Below are positions 53,591 to 63,823 of a stretch of DNA of 64,000 nucleotides, piece by piece; the stretch's first letter is position 1, and each line of letters opens with the position of its first letter. A program made the translations under genes and the position numbers. The stretch comes from Streptomyces sp. NBC_01198 (GTDB taxonomy: Bacteria; Actinomycetota; Actinomycetes; Streptomycetales; Streptomycetaceae), in contig NZ_CP108568.1 in NCBI RefSeq assembly GCF_036010485.1, forward strand, positions 2,046,001 to 2,110,000, given 5' to 3'. Below the pieces are notes generated by a model that made no database searches, was not told the DNA's origin, and saw nothing but the letters and a program-made list of their open reading frames with translations.

Positions 53591-56500
53591 ATGTCCAGTC
53601 GCAACAGCCTCGACGCTTTCTCCCCCGCCACCCGCGCGTGGTTCACGGGGGCGTTCAGCGAGCCCACTCCCGCCCAGGCCGGGGCGTGGACGGCCATCGC
53701 CGAGGACTCCGACGTGCTGGTCGTCGCGCCCACCGGCTCCGGCAAGACACTCGCCGCCTTCCTGGCCGCCCTCGACAGGCTGGCGGCCACCCCGCCGCCG
53801 GCCGAGGCCCGCAGGCGCTGCCGGGTGCTGTACGTCTCCCCGCTGAAGGCCCTGGCGGTGGACGTGGAGCGCAATCTGCGCAGCCCGCTCGCCGGCCTGC
53901 GCCAGGAGTCGGTACGCCTCGGGCTGCCCGAGCCGGAGGTGCGGGTCGGCATCCGCTCCGGCGACACCCCGCCCGCCGAGCGGCGCGCACTGGTCACCAG
54001 GCCGCCCGACATCCTGATCACCACTCCGGAATCGCTCTTCCTCATGCTCACCTCCGCCGCCCGCGAGGCACTGAGCGGGGTCGAGACGGTGATCCTGGAC
54101 GAGGTGCACGCGGTGGCGGGCACCAAGCGCGGTGCCCACCTGGCCCTGTCGCTGGAACGCCTCGACCACCTGCTGGAGCGGCCCGCGCGCCGGATCGGGC
54201 TGTCGGCAACCGTACGGCCGGTGGACGAGATCGCCCGCTATCTGTCCCCGCAGCGCAGGGTGACCGTCGTCCAGCCGCCGTCGCAGAAGAAGTTCCACCT
54301 CTCGGTCGTGGTGCCGGTGGAGGATCTGGCCGAGCTGGGCGGATCGCCGGTCGCCGACCAGGCAGAACACAGCGGCCCCGCAGCCGGTCCGGCCGAGCGG
54401 CCGTCGATCTGGCCGCACGTGGAGGAGCGGATCGCCGATCTGGTGCAGGCGCACCGCTCCACGATCGTCTTCGCCAACTCGCGCCGGCTCGCAGAACGGC
54501 TCTGCAACCGGCTCAACGAGATCGGCCACGAGCGGGCGGAGGGCGAGCCGCTGCCGGAGGCCCACTCCCCCGCCGAGGTCATGGCCCAGTCGGGTGCGGC
54601 CCGCGGCGCCCCGGCGGTGCTGGCCCGCGCACACCACGGGTCGGTGTCCAAGGAGCAGCGCGCGCTGGTCGAGGAGGACCTGAAAGCCGGCCGGCTGCCG
54701 GCCGTCGTCGCCACCTCCAGCCTGGAGCTGGGGATCGACATGGGGGCCGTCGACCTCGTCGTCCAGGTGGAGTCGCCGCCCTCGGTGGCGTCGGGACTCC
54801 AACGCGTCGGCCGGGCCGGCCACCAGGTCGGTGCGGTGTCCACCGGTGTGGTCTTCCCCAAGTACCGCGGTGACCTGGTGCAGTCCGCGGTGGTCACCGA
54901 GCGGATGCGGGCGGGGGCGATCGAGTCGCTGCGGGTGCCCGCCAATCCGCTGGACGTGCTGGCCCAGCAGATCGTCGCTATGACGGCGCTGGACAGCTGG
55001 GACGTCGACGAGTTGCTGGTGGTCGTGCGGCGCGCGGCGCCCTTCGCCTCCCTGCCGCACTCCGCCTACACGGCGGTGCTCGACATGCTCGCGGGGCGCT
55101 ATCCCTCCGACGCCTTCGCCGAACTGCGCCCGCGCCTGGTGTGGGACCGGGTGGCGAACACGGTGACCGGCCGGCCGGGGGCGCAGCGGCTCGCCGTGAC
55201 CTCGGGCGGCACCATCCCGGACCGCGGCCTGTTCGGGGTGTTCCTTGCGGGCGCCGACCCGAAGAAGGGCGGCGGCCGGGTCGGTGAGCTGGACGAGGAG
55301 ATGGTCTACGAGTCCCGCGTCGGCGATGTCTTCACCCTGGGTACGACGTCCTGGCGGATCGAGGACATCACCAGGGACCGGGTGCTGGTCTCGCCGGCAC
55401 CCGGGGTGCCGGGGCGGCTGCCCTTCTGGAAGGGCGACCAGCTCGGCCGCCCGCTGGAGCTCGGCCGGGCGCTGGGCGCGTGGCTGCGGGAGGTGGGCGC
55501 GCTCACCGAAGGGCCGGCCAGGGAGCGGCTGTCCGCGGCGGGCCTCGACACCTGGGCCGCCGACAACGTGCTGGCCTATCTCACCGAGCAGCGGCAGGCC
55601 TGCGGCCACATCCCCGACGACCGGACGATCGTGGTCGAGCGCTTCCGCGACGAGCTGGGTGACTGGCGGGTGATCATCCACTCCCCGTTCGGCGCGCAGG
55701 TGCACGCCCCCTGGGCGCTGGCGCTCGGCGCCCGGCTCCAGGAGAAGTACGGCCTGGACGCGCAGGCGATGCATGCCGACGACGGCATAGTGCTCCGGCT
55801 GCCGGACGCCGATCTGATGGGACTCGACCTGCTGGACGCGGCCCCGGTGCAGCACGGGGCGGAGTTCGACCCCGAGCAGTCGCCGGTCGGGGCGGCGGAT
55901 GTCGCCTTCGACAAGAACGAGGTCGAGCAGCTGGTGACCGACCAGGTGGGCGGCTCCGCGCTGTTCGCCTCCCGGTTCCGCGAGTGCGCGGCCCGCGCAC
56001 TGCTGCTGCCGCGCCGCAGCCCGGGCAAGCGCACTCCGCTGTGGCAGCAGCGCCAGCGGGCCTCCCAGCTGCTCGAGGTCGCCTCGGAGTACGGCTCGTT
56101 CCCGATCGTGCTCGAGGCGGTACGCGAGTGCCTGCAGGACGTCTTCGACGTGCCGGGGCTGGTGGAGTTGATGGGCGACATCGAGGCCCGCCGGGTGCGG
56201 CTGGTCGAGGTCACCACGAGCGAGCCGTCGCCCTTCGCCAGGTCACTGCTGTTCGGCTACGTCGCGCAGTTCCTCTACGAGGGGGATTCGCCGCTGGCGG
56301 AGCGGCGGGCGGCCGCGCTCTCGCTGGACTCGCGGCTGCTGGCGGAACTGCTGGGCCAGGCCGAACTGCGTGAGCTGCTGGACGCCGACGTGCTGGCCGA
56401 ACTGGACCGCGAGCTGCAGTGGCTGACCGAGGACCGCAGGGCCAGGAGCGCCGAGGGTGTCGCGGACCTGCTGCGGCTGCTGGGACCGCTGACCGGGGCG

Positions 56501-58246
56501 GAGCTGTCGGTCAGGGGCGCGGATCCGGCCTGGGCGGAGGAGCTGGAGTCCGCCCGGCGGGCGATCCGGGTGCGCATCGCCGGCGCCGAGCACTGGGCGG
56601 CGGTCGAGGACGCGGGGCGGCTGCGTGACGCGCTGGGCACCGCGCTGCCGGTGGGGGTGCCGGTGGCCTTCACCGAGCCGGTGAAGGATCCGCTGGGCGA
56701 TCTGCTGGCCCGCTACGCCCGCACGCACGGGCCGTTCACCACCGGGGAGGCGGCGGGCCGGTTCGGGCTCGGGGCAGCGGTGGCCGACGGGGTGCTGCAC
56801 CGGCTGGGTGCGGCGGGCCGCGTGGTGCAGGGCGAGTTCAGGCCCGGTGGCGCGGGTCAGGAGTGGTGCGACGCGGCAGTGCTGCGCCGGCTGCGGCGCA
56901 GGTCCCTGGCGGCGCTCCGGCAGGAGCTGGAACCGGTGCCGCCGGCGACGCTGGGCGTCTTCCTGCCGCAGTGGCAGCACGTCGGCACCCACAGCCTGCG
57001 CGGGATGGACGGCCTGGCCCGGGCGGTGGAGCAGTTGCAGGGCGCTTCGGTGCCGGCGTCCGCGCTGGAGAAGCTGGTGCTGCCCTCCCGGGTCACCGGC
57101 TACAGCCCGGCGATGCTGGACGAGCTGACCGCCTCCGGGGAGATCCTGTGGGCAGGCGCCGGTGCGCTGCCCGGCAAGGACGGCTGGGTGTCGCTGTATC
57201 CGGCCGACACGGCTCCGCTGCTCCTGCCCGCCCCGCAGCCGTTGGAGCTCACCCCGGTGCATCAGGCCGTGCTGACCGCGCTGTCCGGGGGCTACGGGCT
57301 GTTCTTCCGGCAGATCGCCGACCAGGTGCGGGCCGGCGGCCTGGATGTCACCGAGCCGCAACTCGCCGACGCCGTCTGGGATCTGGCCTGGTCGGGCCGG
57401 CTCACCAACGACACGCTGGCGCCGCTGCGAGCCCTGCTCGGATCCGGCCGCACCGCGGGGGCGACCGCGCACCGGGCACCCCGGGCGGTGCCGCGCGGCC
57501 GCTACAGCTCGCTGGCCTCCCGGGCCGTGCCCCGCGCCACCGCGTCACGCAACGGCCCGCCGACCACCGCGGGGCGCTGGTCGCTGCTGCCGGTGGCCGA
57601 GCAGGACCCCACCCTGCGGGCACATGCGCTCACCCATGCGCTGCTCGACCGGCACGGGGTGGTGACCCGGGGCGCGGTCGCGGCGGAAGGGGTCGAGGGC
57701 GGTTTCTCGGCGGCGTATCGAGTGCTGGCGGCGTTCGAGGAGACCGGCCAGGCACGGCGCGGCTATGTGATCGAGGGGCTGGGGGCCGCGCAGTTCGCGA
57801 TGGACGGAGCGGTGGACCGGCTGCGGGCGCTGAGCACGGCCCGCGAGCGGGAGGAGGAGCAGACCGGCCGCGCCAGGACGGTGGTGCTGGCCGCCGCGGA
57901 CCCGGCCAACCCGTACGGCGCCGCGCTGCCGTGGCCCGAGCAGCCGGCGGGCGTCGGACACCGGCCCGGGCGCAAGGCGGGCGCCCTGGTCGTGCTCACC
58001 GACGGGGAAGTCGCCCTCTACGTGGAGCGGGGCGGCAAGACGCTGCTGGCCTGGCCCACCGACGAGATACGGACGCAGGCCGCCGCAGACGCGCTGGCGC
58101 TGGCGGTGCGGGAGGGGGCACTGGGCAGGCTCACGGTCGAGCGGGCCAACGGGGAGTCCGCGCTGACCTCACCGCTGGGCCGGGCACTGGAGGCGGCGGG
58201 CTTCCACGCGACACCGCGCGGGCTGCGCCTGCGGGACTCCCGCTGA
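53591..58246 (+). CDS. lhr: Lhr-type ATP-dependent helicase (large helicase-related protein)
   Basis: A 1551-residue superfamily 2 helicase from ATG 53591. Helicase core: Walker A VVAPTGSGKTLAAFLAALDR (about 44-63), VLYVSPLKALAVD, ITTPESLFLMLTS, DEVHAVAGTKRG, LSATVRP; second lobe TIVFANSRRLAERLCNRLNE, SSLELGIDMGAVDLVVQ and GRAGHQVG. A winged helix follows and then the long Lhr C-terminal half with another winged-helix region and a beta-rich module (WPEQPAGVGHRPGRKAG). Full-length Lhr is usual in actinobacteria and is linked to repair of alkylation or crosslink damage. Confidence 0.96.
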   Translation: MSSRNSLDAFSPATRAWFTGAFSEPTPAQAGAWTAIAEDSDVLVVAPTGSGKTLAAFLAALDRLAATPPPAEARRRCRVLYVSPLKALAVDVERNLRSPLAGLRQESVRLGLPEPEVRVGIRSGDTPPAERRALVTRPPDILITTPESLFLMLTSAAREALSGVETVILDEVHAVAGTKRGAHLALSLERLDHLLERPARRIGLSATVRPVDEIARYLSPQRRVTVVQPPSQKKFHLSVVVPVEDLAELGGSPVADQAEHSGPAAGPAERPSIWPHVEERIADLVQAHRSTIVFANSRRLAERLCNRLNEIGHERAEGEPLPEAHSPAEVMAQSGAARGAPAVLARAHHGSVSKEQRALVEEDLKAGRLPAVVATSSLELGIDMGAVDLVVQVESPPSVASGLQRVGRAGHQVGAVSTGVVFPKYRGDLVQSAVVTERMRAGAIESLRVPANPLDVLAQQIVAMTALDSWDVDELLVVVRRAAPFASLPHSAYTAVLDMLAGRYPSDAFAELRPRLVWDRVANTVTGRPGAQRLAVTSGGTIPDRGLFGVFLAGADPKKGGGRVGELDEEMVYESRVGDVFTLGTTSWRIEDITRDRVLVSPAPGVPGRLPFWKGDQLGRPLELGRALGAWLREVGALTEGPARERLSAAGLDTWAADNVLAYLTEQRQACGHIPDDRTIVVERFRDELGDWRVIIHSPFGAQVHAPWALALGARLQEKYGLDAQAMHADDGIVLRLPDADLMGLDLLDAAPVQHGAEFDPEQSPVGAADVAFDKNEVEQLVTDQVGGSALFASRFRECAARALLLPRRSPGKRTPLWQQRQRASQLLEVASEYGSFPIVLEAVRECLQDVFDVPGLVELMGDIEARRVRLVEVTTSEPSPFARSLLFGYVAQFLYEGDSPLAERRAAALSLDSRLLAELLGQAELRELLDADVLAELDRELQWLTEDRRARSAEGVADLLRLLGPLTGAELSVRGADPAWAEELESARRAIRVRIAGAEHWAAVEDAGRLRDALGTALPVGVPVAFTEPVKDPLGDLLARYARTHGPFTTGEAAGRFGLGAAVADGVLHRLGAAGRVVQGEFRPGGAGQEWCDAAVLRRLRRRSLAALRQELEPVPPATLGVFLPQWQHVGTHSLRGMDGLARAVEQLQGASVPASALEKLVLPSRVTGYSPAMLDELTASGEILWAGAGALPGKDGWVSLYPADTAPLLLPAPQPLELTPVHQAVLTALSGGYGLFFRQIADQVRAGGLDVTEPQLADAVWDLAWSGRLTNDTLAPLRALLGSGRTAGATAHRAPRAVPRGRYSSLASRAVPRATASRNGPPTTAGRWSLLPVAEQDPTLRAHALTHALLDRHGVVTRGAVAAEGVEGGFSAAYRVLAAFEETGQARRGYVIEGLGAAQFAMDGAVDRLRALSTAREREEEQTGRARTVVLAAADPANPYGAALPWPEQPAGVGHRPGRKAGALVVLTDGEVALYVERGGKTLLAWPTDEIRTQAAADALALAVREGALGRLTVERANGESALTSPLGRALEAAGFHATPRGLRLRDSR

Positions 58247-58322
58247 CCGATGCGAGCCCGCGGGCGCGGCAGCCGGCGGCCCCCGCTCCCCCGACCGCCA
58301 CGCGGGCGGGCATGATGGAGGG

Positions 58323-59123
58323 GTGCCTGAAGGAGACACGGTGTGGCTGACCGCCCAGCGGCTGGATGCGGCGCTGGCGGGACGCCCGCTGGTGCGGGCG
58401 GAGCTGCGGGTGCCCCAGCTGGCGACGGTGGAGCTCGGCGGGCGGCAGGTGCTGGAGGTCACACCGCGGGGCAAGCACCTGCTGACCCGGTTGGAGGGCG
58501 GCTTGACACTGCACTCGCATCTGCGGATGGACGGTGCCTGGCACCTCTACGCCCCCGGGGAGCGCTGGCGGGGCGGCGCCGAGCATCAGGTACGGGCGGT
58601 GCTGGGCAACGAGGCCAGGACGGCGGTCGGCTACCGGCTGCCGGTGCTTGAGCTGCTGCCCACCGCGGAGGAGTCACAGGTCGTCGGCCACCTCGGGCCC
58701 GATCTGCTCGGTCCCGGGTGGGACGCGGCCGCGGCGCTCACCCGGCTGGCGGAGCAGCCGGAGCGGCCGCTGGGTGAGGCGTTGCTCGACCAGCGCAATC
58801 TCGCCGGGATCGGCAACGTCTACGTGGCCGAGCTGTGCTTTCTGCGCGGGGTGACCCCGTGGACGCCGTTCGGCGAGGTCGCAGCGCCGGTGAAGCTGGT
58901 GGCGCTGGCCAAGCGGCTGCTGGAGGCGAACAAGGCGCGCCCGGGCCATGTGACGACCGGGGACACGCGGCGCGGCCGCACTCACTGGGTGTACGGCAGG
59001 GAGCACCAGCCGTGCCTGCGCTGCGGCACCCCCGTCAGGGGCGGCGAGCACGGCCCGGCGGCGCAGCGGCGGGTGGCGTACTGGTGTCCGCGGTGCCAGC
59101 GCGGACCCACTCCCGGCCAGTAA
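58323..59123 (+). CDS. Fpg/Nei family DNA glycosylase (endonuclease VIII-like)
   Basis: A 266-residue protein from GTG 58323. Processed N-terminal Pro2 (catalytic amine) and Glu3 in MPEGDTVWLTAQRLD, the conserved Lys in RGKHLL, H2TH domain (LLDQRNLAGIGNVYVAELCF) and a zero-gap C-terminal zinc finger with C-x2-C (CLRCGTP) and C-x2-C (CPRC). MPEGDT is the start typical of actinobacterial Nei2-like enzymes, not of MutM (MPELPE). It removes oxidised pyrimidines or related lesions. It follows lhr by 76 bp on the same strand, so the two repair genes may be co-transcribed. Confidence 0.94.
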   Translation: MPEGDTVWLTAQRLDAALAGRPLVRAELRVPQLATVELGGRQVLEVTPRGKHLLTRLEGGLTLHSHLRMDGAWHLYAPGERWRGGAEHQVRAVLGNEARTAVGYRLPVLELLPTAEESQVVGHLGPDLLGPGWDAAAALTRLAEQPERPLGEALLDQRNLAGIGNVYVAELCFLRGVTPWTPFGEVAAPVKLVALAKRLLEANKARPGHVTTGDTRRGRTHWVYGREHQPCLRCGTPVRGGEHGPAAQRRVAYWCPRCQRGPTPGQ

Positions 59124-59157
59124 GTCAGCCAGTAGGTCAGTCGCAGGCCCCTGCCCT

Positions 59158-59466
59158 TCAGGCAGCGGTGGCGTCCGCCTGCGCCTGCGTCTCGGCGGCC
59201 GCACGTGGTCGCCGTATTCGTACCGGCACGGCGTGCAGCGGTATCAGGCCGAGACTCCAGCCGCCCGCGGCCAGCGCGCCCTGCCAGGGGCCGACCGCCT
59301 CGGGGTGCACCGCGAGCCGCAGCAGCGCCCCCCACCACAGCGCACCCCCGGCGACGCGAGCCATGAGCACCAGCCGGCGCGGCCCCGACCGGCGCGGGGA
59401 CGGTGCAGCGGGGGCGAGGGGCGAAGAAGGGTAAAGGGGGGTGGGGAGTTCCTGAAGCGCACGCAC
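59158..59466 (-). CDS. Small hypothetical membrane protein
   Basis: A 102-residue protein; GTG 59466 is preceded by GAGGAGGC. After a Pro-rich leader there are two hydrophobic segments (LMARVAGGALWWGALLRLAV and GALAAGGWSLGLIPLHAV) separated by a short loop, then a basic and Ala-rich tail. No family recognised. Convergent with the glycosylase gene. Confidence 0.7.
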   Translation of the reverse strand: MRALQELPTPLYPSSPLAPAAPSPRRSGPRRLVLMARVAGGALWWGALLRLAVHPEAVGPWQGALAAGGWSLGLIPLHAVPVRIRRPRAAAETQAQADATAA

Positions 59467-59559
59467 GGCCGCCTCCTCTGACCCCGAGTTCGCGGCGGGG
59501 GCCGCACACGGCGGCCCCCGTACTGCCCGTACTTCCCGCCGGAGCGGGCGAGCGGACGG

Positions 59560-60030
59560 TCAGGCGTTCTCGGCCTGGAACATCCAGTGGAACTTCTCGA
59601 GATCGGCGGTGAGGCCGATCAGGATGTCCTGGGTGACCGGGTCCGGCTTGTCCGTCAGTTCGATGCGTTCCCGCATCCGGGTGATCACGGCGCTCAGCGC
59701 GGCGACCATGATCTCGACGACCTCGGAATCCTTGACCCAGCCGTCCGTGACCGTGTCGATGCCGCTGGTCTTGGCGACCGTCCCGGCGCGGCCGTCCGGG
59801 CTCACGCCGATCGCCGAGGCGCGTTCGGCCACGGTGTCGGAGTGGGCCCTCGCGCTGACGACGACCTCGTCGAGCTGGAGGTGGATGGACCTGAATCGCG
59901 GGCCCACCACGTTCCAGTGCACCTGCTTGGCGAGCAGCGACAGGTCGAGGAGATCGACCAGCGCGCCCTGCAGGGCGTCTCCGACGGCCTTGCCGTCGCG
60001 TTCGGACAGAGGGCTCTTCACGACACTCAT
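59560..60030 (-). CDS. dpsC: Dps-family ferritin-like protein
   Basis: A 156-residue protein from ATG 60030. The ferroxidase site of Dps is visible: SLLAKQVHWNVVGPRFRSIH (His ligands) and LQLDEVVVSARAHSDTVAER (Asp/Glu ligands); the last helix is LIGLTADLEKFHWMFQAENA. Dps dodecamers store iron and shield DNA during stress. The position next to clgR-cinA-pgsA corresponds, as I remember it, to dpsC in S. coelicolor; the symbol rests on that. Confidence 0.9.
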   Translation of the reverse strand: MSVVKSPLSERDGKAVGDALQGALVDLLDLSLLAKQVHWNVVGPRFRSIHLQLDEVVVSARAHSDTVAERASAIGVSPDGRAGTVAKTSGIDTVTDGWVKDSEVVEIMVAALSAVITRMRERIELTDKPDPVTQDILIGLTADLEKFHWMFQAENA

Positions 60031-60170
60031 GCGGGTCTCCCAGCGGATCGACGCGTTCGGATCCGATACGGCCGGTTGTGACCGGTATCGGACCTTCACC
60101 GCCTACCCTGCCTCGCCGTTCTGAACACGGCAAAGGCAGATCCGCCGCCGCGTGGGGCGGCCGCAGGGGG

Positions 60171-60563
60171 TCAGGCGGCCACGACGTTCACGGTTTCCGC
60201 GGACTTCTTCGGTGCCTTGATGGTGATCCGTTCGTCCGGGGTGGACGTGACGGACGTGACCGATGTGACAGTGCCGAGCAGCGGCCGCATCGGTGCGGCA
60301 GTGGCCTCGGACGCCGCGGACTGTGCCAGCTCGGCGAGCGACAGATCGTCGCTGACCTCACGCATCACCTCGGACATCGGTACGTCCAGGGCGTCGCAGA
60401 TGGCTGAGAGCAGTTCGGAGGACGCCTCCTTCTGCCCCCTCTCGACCTCCGACAGGTAGCCGAGCGAGACCCGGGCGGACGAGGAGACCTCACGCAGGGT
60501 GCGGCCCTGGCGCTGGCGCTGCCGACGCAGCACGTCACCCAGCAGGCGACGGAGCAGAATCAT
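60171..60563 (-). CDS. clgR: ClgR-type helix-turn-helix regulator of Clp protease genes
   Basis: A 130-residue protein from ATG 60563. XRE-type helix-turn-helix: [60 protein letters not shown]. The C-terminus ends in VNVVAA, the Ala-Ala degron through which ClpP degrades ClgR. ClgR activates clp and lon genes. The order pgsA-cinA-clgR is kept in actinobacteria. A 10-bp palindrome (GCGGTACCGC, 60585-60594) lies 22 bp upstream. Confidence 0.93.
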   Translation of the reverse strand: MILLRRLLGDVLRRQRQRQGRTLREVSSSARVSLGYLSEVERGQKEASSELLSAICDALDVPMSEVMREVSDDLSLAELAQSAASEATAAPMRPLLGTVTSVTSVTSTPDERITIKAPKKSAETVNVVAA

Positions 60564-60584
60564 CGGTGGCTCCCTCCTCGGATC

Positions 60585-60594
60585 GCGGTACCGC
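60585..60594. promoter_or_regulatory. Short palindrome upstream of clgR
   Basis: GATGCGGTACCGCGATC contains a perfect 10-bp palindrome next to the clgR ribosome binding region. It could be an autoregulatory site but does not match the ClgR consensus well. Confidence 0.25.
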
Positions 60595-60728
60595 ATCCTT
60601 ACTCGCCCCACCGTACCGCCTCGGGCACCGGCCGTGCGGGGAGCTAAGACGTGTTCACTCAGGGCTGCAAACATCGCGCCCTCCGCTGTTCTTCCCCCTC
60701 CTGCACCGCTGAACGCACGCCGGGCCCG

Positions 60729-61214
60729 TTATTCGGCGGCCTTCCCGAGCTGTTCGACCAGAAGATCGAGTACGGCGGCCACGGACGCCCGGCGGATCGC
60801 CGTCCGGTCGCCGGTCAGCAGCAGCGCGGTGACCTCGGCGACCCCCCCGGGACCGGCCACCGCGACGAAAACGGTGCCCACCGGCTGCCCGTCCTGCGGG
60901 TCGGGGCCCGCGACCCCCGTGGTGGCGGCGCCCCAGTCCGCGCCGAGCCTGCGGCGTACGCCCTCGGCCATCTCGCGCGCCACCCGCGCGTCCACCGCGC
61001 CCCGCTCGGCCAGCAGTGCGCCGTCCACTCCCAGCAGCTCCTGCTTCAGCGCGGTCGCATATGCCGTCACCGATCCGCGGAAGGTCCGGGACGCGCCGGG
61101 CACCCCGGTCAGCTCCGCGGCCAGCAGCCCGCCGGTCAGCGACTCGGCGACCGCCAGCGTGCCGCCCCGCTCGTCCAGCAGCCGCAGCGCCTCGGCGGCG
61201 GTCCCGCGCGTCAT
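60729..61214 (-). CDS. cinA: CinA C-terminal domain protein (nicotinamide-nucleotide amidase type)
   Basis: A 161-residue single-domain protein: [78 protein letters not shown]. This is the PncC-type deamidase that recycles nicotinamide mononucleotide to nicotinate mononucleotide. It lacks the N-terminal MoaB-like domain of full CinA. Overlaps pgsA by four bases (ATGA). Confidence 0.93.
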   Translation of the reverse strand: MTRGTAAEALRLLDERGGTLAVAESLTGGLLAAELTGVPGASRTFRGSVTAYATALKQELLGVDGALLAERGAVDARVAREMAEGVRRRLGADWGAATTGVAGPDPQDGQPVGTVFVAVAGPGGVAEVTALLLTGDRTAIRRASVAAVLDLLVEQLGKAAE

Positions 61215-62104
61215 ACGCCCTGCTCGGGCCGCTCGTCCCCCGGCCCGTCGCCGGCCCCGGCACCGTCAGAGCAAGCGGAGGAGCCGGACGACCCGGCGGA
61301 AGCCGAAGGTCCCGAAGTAGCCGGGGAGGAAGCCGCGGAGTTCGCGGCCTCCCGGGCCGACCTGCGCTCCGCCGCGAGGCCGGCCCGCCGCAGCACCACG
61401 GCCTGCCGGACGTAGTCCAGCCCGGTCACCACCGTGAGCAGCACCGCGAGGGCCATCAGCCAGGCGCGGGCGCTGGCCAGCGGCCCGGTCAGCACCAGGA
61501 TGTACATGCCGACCGCGACGCCCTGCGTGAGCGTCTTGAGCTTGCCGCCACGGCTGGCCGGGATCACCCCGTGTCTGATCACCCAGAACCGCATCAGCGT
61601 GATGCCCAGCTCGCGGAAGAGGATCACGGCGGTGACCCACCACGGCAGGTCGCCCAGCGCGGACAGCCCGACCAGCGCGGCCCCCATGATCGCCTTGTCC
61701 GCGATCGGGTCGGCGATCTTGCCGAAGTCGGTGACCAGGCCGTAGCGCCTGGCCAGCTCGCCGTCGAAGAGGTCGGTGATCATCGCCACGGCGAAAGCGG
61801 CCCAGGCGAAGGAGCGCCACTTCGGGTCGTTCCCGCCGTCGTGGACCAGCAGCAGGACGAAGCCGGGGACCAGCACCAGCCGGGTCATCGTCAGCAGGTT
61901 GGCGATATTCCACAGGCCGGCCTTCGGCGCCACCGGGTCACCCGCGTGATCGGTGCCCGCCGCAGGCTCCACGACCGAGGGGGGCGCCACCGTGGATCCG
62001 GACGGCACCCCGCCCGACGCGGCAGGGGAGGCGGGGGACGACGGAGAGGACGAGGAGGACGACGACGGGGTTGGGGACTCGGCCGGTGCGGGGGCTCCGC
62101 TCAT
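61211..62104 (-). CDS. pgsA: CDP-diacylglycerol--glycerol-3-phosphate 3-phosphatidyltransferase
   Basis: A 297-residue membrane enzyme. The CDP-alcohol phosphotransferase motif D-x2-DG-x2-AR-x8-G-x3-D-x3-D is complete ([26 protein letters not shown]). Four to six membrane helices. The first ~65 residues are a Ser/Pro/Ala-rich extension and the last 45 are Ser/Ala/Gly-rich, both likely disordered. It makes phosphatidylglycerol phosphate. Coupled by four-base overlaps to rimO upstream and cinA downstream. Confidence 0.95.
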   Translation of the reverse strand: MSGAPAPAESPTPSSSSSSSPSSPASPAASGGVPSGSTVAPPSVVEPAAGTDHAGDPVAPKAGLWNIANLLTMTRLVLVPGFVLLLVHDGGNDPKWRSFAWAAFAVAMITDLFDGELARRYGLVTDFGKIADPIADKAIMGAALVGLSALGDLPWWVTAVILFRELGITLMRFWVIRHGVIPASRGGKLKTLTQGVAVGMYILVLTGPLASARAWLMALAVLLTVVTGLDYVRQAVVLRRAGLAAERRSAREAANSAASSPATSGPSASAGSSGSSACSDGAGAGDGPGDERPEQGV

Positions 62105-63708
62105 CTGCCCACCACCGCCGATCCGGCCATGACCGCGCTGTCGGCCGGCGCGGCGGGGGCACCGATCGTGGTGGCGCCGCCGAGCGGCTCGGCCACCAGG
62201 TCGACGCCCTGCGTCCCGGTCACCTTGGCGGTCACGAAGGTCCCCGGCCGCGGCTGCCAGTCCCCGCCGGCCGAGCCGCTCTGCGGCACCAGGACGACCT
62301 GCCCGTCCGTCTCCGGCGCCTGGTGGTCGGCCCGGCCGGTTACCTCGCCGGTCTCCTCGTCGACGGCCTCGACCAGCACCCGCACGGTGTCCCCGAGGCG
62401 CTCCTCGGCCCGTTGCGCGGTCAGCTCCTCGGCGAGGCGGGAGACCCGGGCCAGCCGGGCGGCGATCACGTCGTCGTCCAGCTTGCCGTCGTAGCCTGCC
62501 GCCTCGGTGCCGTCCTCGTCGGAGTAGCCGAACACCCCGATGGCGTCGAGCCGGGCGCCGCTGAGGAAGCGCTCGAGCTCCGCCAGGTCGGCCTCGGTCT
62601 CGCCGGGGAAGCCCACGATGAAGTTGGACCGCACACCCGCCTGTGGCGCCTTGGCGCGGATCGCGCCGAGCAGTTCGAGGAAGCTGTCGGTGTCGCCGAA
62701 GCGCCGCATGGCCCGCAGCACCCCGGGGGCGGAGTGCTGGAAGGACAGGTCGAAGTAGGGCACCACGCCGGGCGTGGAGGTCAGCGCGTCGATGAGCCCG
62801 GGGCGCATCTCGGCGGGCTGCAGGTAGCTGACGCGGACCCGCTCGATGCCGTCCACCGCGGCCAGTTCGGGCAGCAGCGTCTCCAGCAGCCGGATGTCGC
62901 CGAGGTCCTTGCCGTAGGAGGTGTTGTTCTCGCTGACCAGCATGACCTCCTTGACGCCCTGGGTCGCCAGCCAGCGGGTCTCGCCGAGGACGTCGGAGGG
63001 GCGGCGGGAGATGAAGGAGCCGCGGAAGGACGGGATCGCGCAGAAGGTGCAGCGCCGGTCGCAGCCGGAGGCGAGCTTCACCGAGGCGACCGGGCCTGAG
63101 TCCAGCCTGCGCCGCAGCGGGGCGCGCGGGCCCGACGCGGGCGCGACGCCGGCTGGCAGGTCCGCCAGGTCCACGGCCGGTCCGTCGTCCTGCGCGGGCG
63201 TGCCGGACACCGCGGCGGCGTCCCCCTTCGGGTGACCCTCCTGCGAGTGACCCGGCAGCGCCACCGTTGACGCCTGGCGCTCGGCGGGGCTGATCGGGAG
63301 CAGCTTGCGGCGGTCGCGCGGGGTGTGCGGCGCGTGGACGCCGCCGGCCAGGATGGTGCGCAGCCGCTCGGAGATGTCGGCGTAGTCGTCGAAGCCGAGC
63401 ACGCCGTCGGCCTCCGGCAGCGCGTCGGCCAGTTCCTTGCCGTACCGCTCCGCCATGCACCCGACGGCGACGACGGCCTGCGTACGGCCGTGGTCCTTCA
63501 GGTCGTTGGCCTCCAGCAGGGCGTCCACGGAGTCCTTCTTGGCCGCCTCCACGAAACCGCAGGTGTTGACGACCGCCACGTCCGCGTCCGCGGCGTCCTC
63601 GACCAGCTGCCAGCCGTCCGCTGCCAGCCGGCCGGCAAGCTCTTCTGAGTCCACTTCATTACGGGCGCATCCGAGCGTGACAAGGGCGACGGTACGGGGT
63701 TCGGGCAT
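62101..63708 (-). CDS. rimO: Ribosomal protein S12 methylthiotransferase
   Basis: A 535-residue radical-SAM enzyme. N-terminal cluster ligands Cys14, Cys50 and Cys84; radical-SAM cluster CDRRCTFC (Cys216, Cys220, Cys223); [15 protein letters not shown]-terminal TRAM domain. It methylthiolates Asp88 of S12. An insert of ~70 residues, Pro/Gly/Ala-rich, separates the UPF0004 and radical-SAM domains and makes the protein longer than E. coli RimO. First gene of rimO-pgsA-cinA. Confidence 0.95.
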   Translation of the reverse strand: MPEPRTVALVTLGCARNEVDSEELAGRLAADGWQLVEDAADADVAVVNTCGFVEAAKKDSVDALLEANDLKDHGRTQAVVAVGCMAERYGKELADALPEADGVLGFDDYADISERLRTILAGGVHAPHTPRDRRKLLPISPAERQASTVALPGHSQEGHPKGDAAAVSGTPAQDDGPAVDLADLPAGVAPASGPRAPLRRRLDSGPVASVKLASGCDRRCTFCAIPSFRGSFISRRPSDVLGETRWLATQGVKEVMLVSENNTSYGKDLGDIRLLETLLPELAAVDGIERVRVSYLQPAEMRPGLIDALTSTPGVVPYFDLSFQHSAPGVLRAMRRFGDTDSFLELLGAIRAKAPQAGVRSNFIVGFPGETEADLAELERFLSGARLDAIGVFGYSDEDGTEAAGYDGKLDDDVIAARLARVSRLAEELTAQRAEERLGDTVRVLVEAVDEETGEVTGRADHQAPETDGQVVLVPQSGSAGGDWQPRPGTFVTAKVTGTQGVDLVAEPLGGATTIGAPAAPADSAVMAGSAVVGR

Positions 63709-63823
63709 GCACTCAGACTACCCGCTGCCCTGTCGCGCCCCTCGCGCCTCGGCCGCTACGGCCGGAACCCCTCGGCCGGCCCGCCGGCGGACCGGCCGCC
63801 CGCCCCGTCAGGAGCGGGGGGCT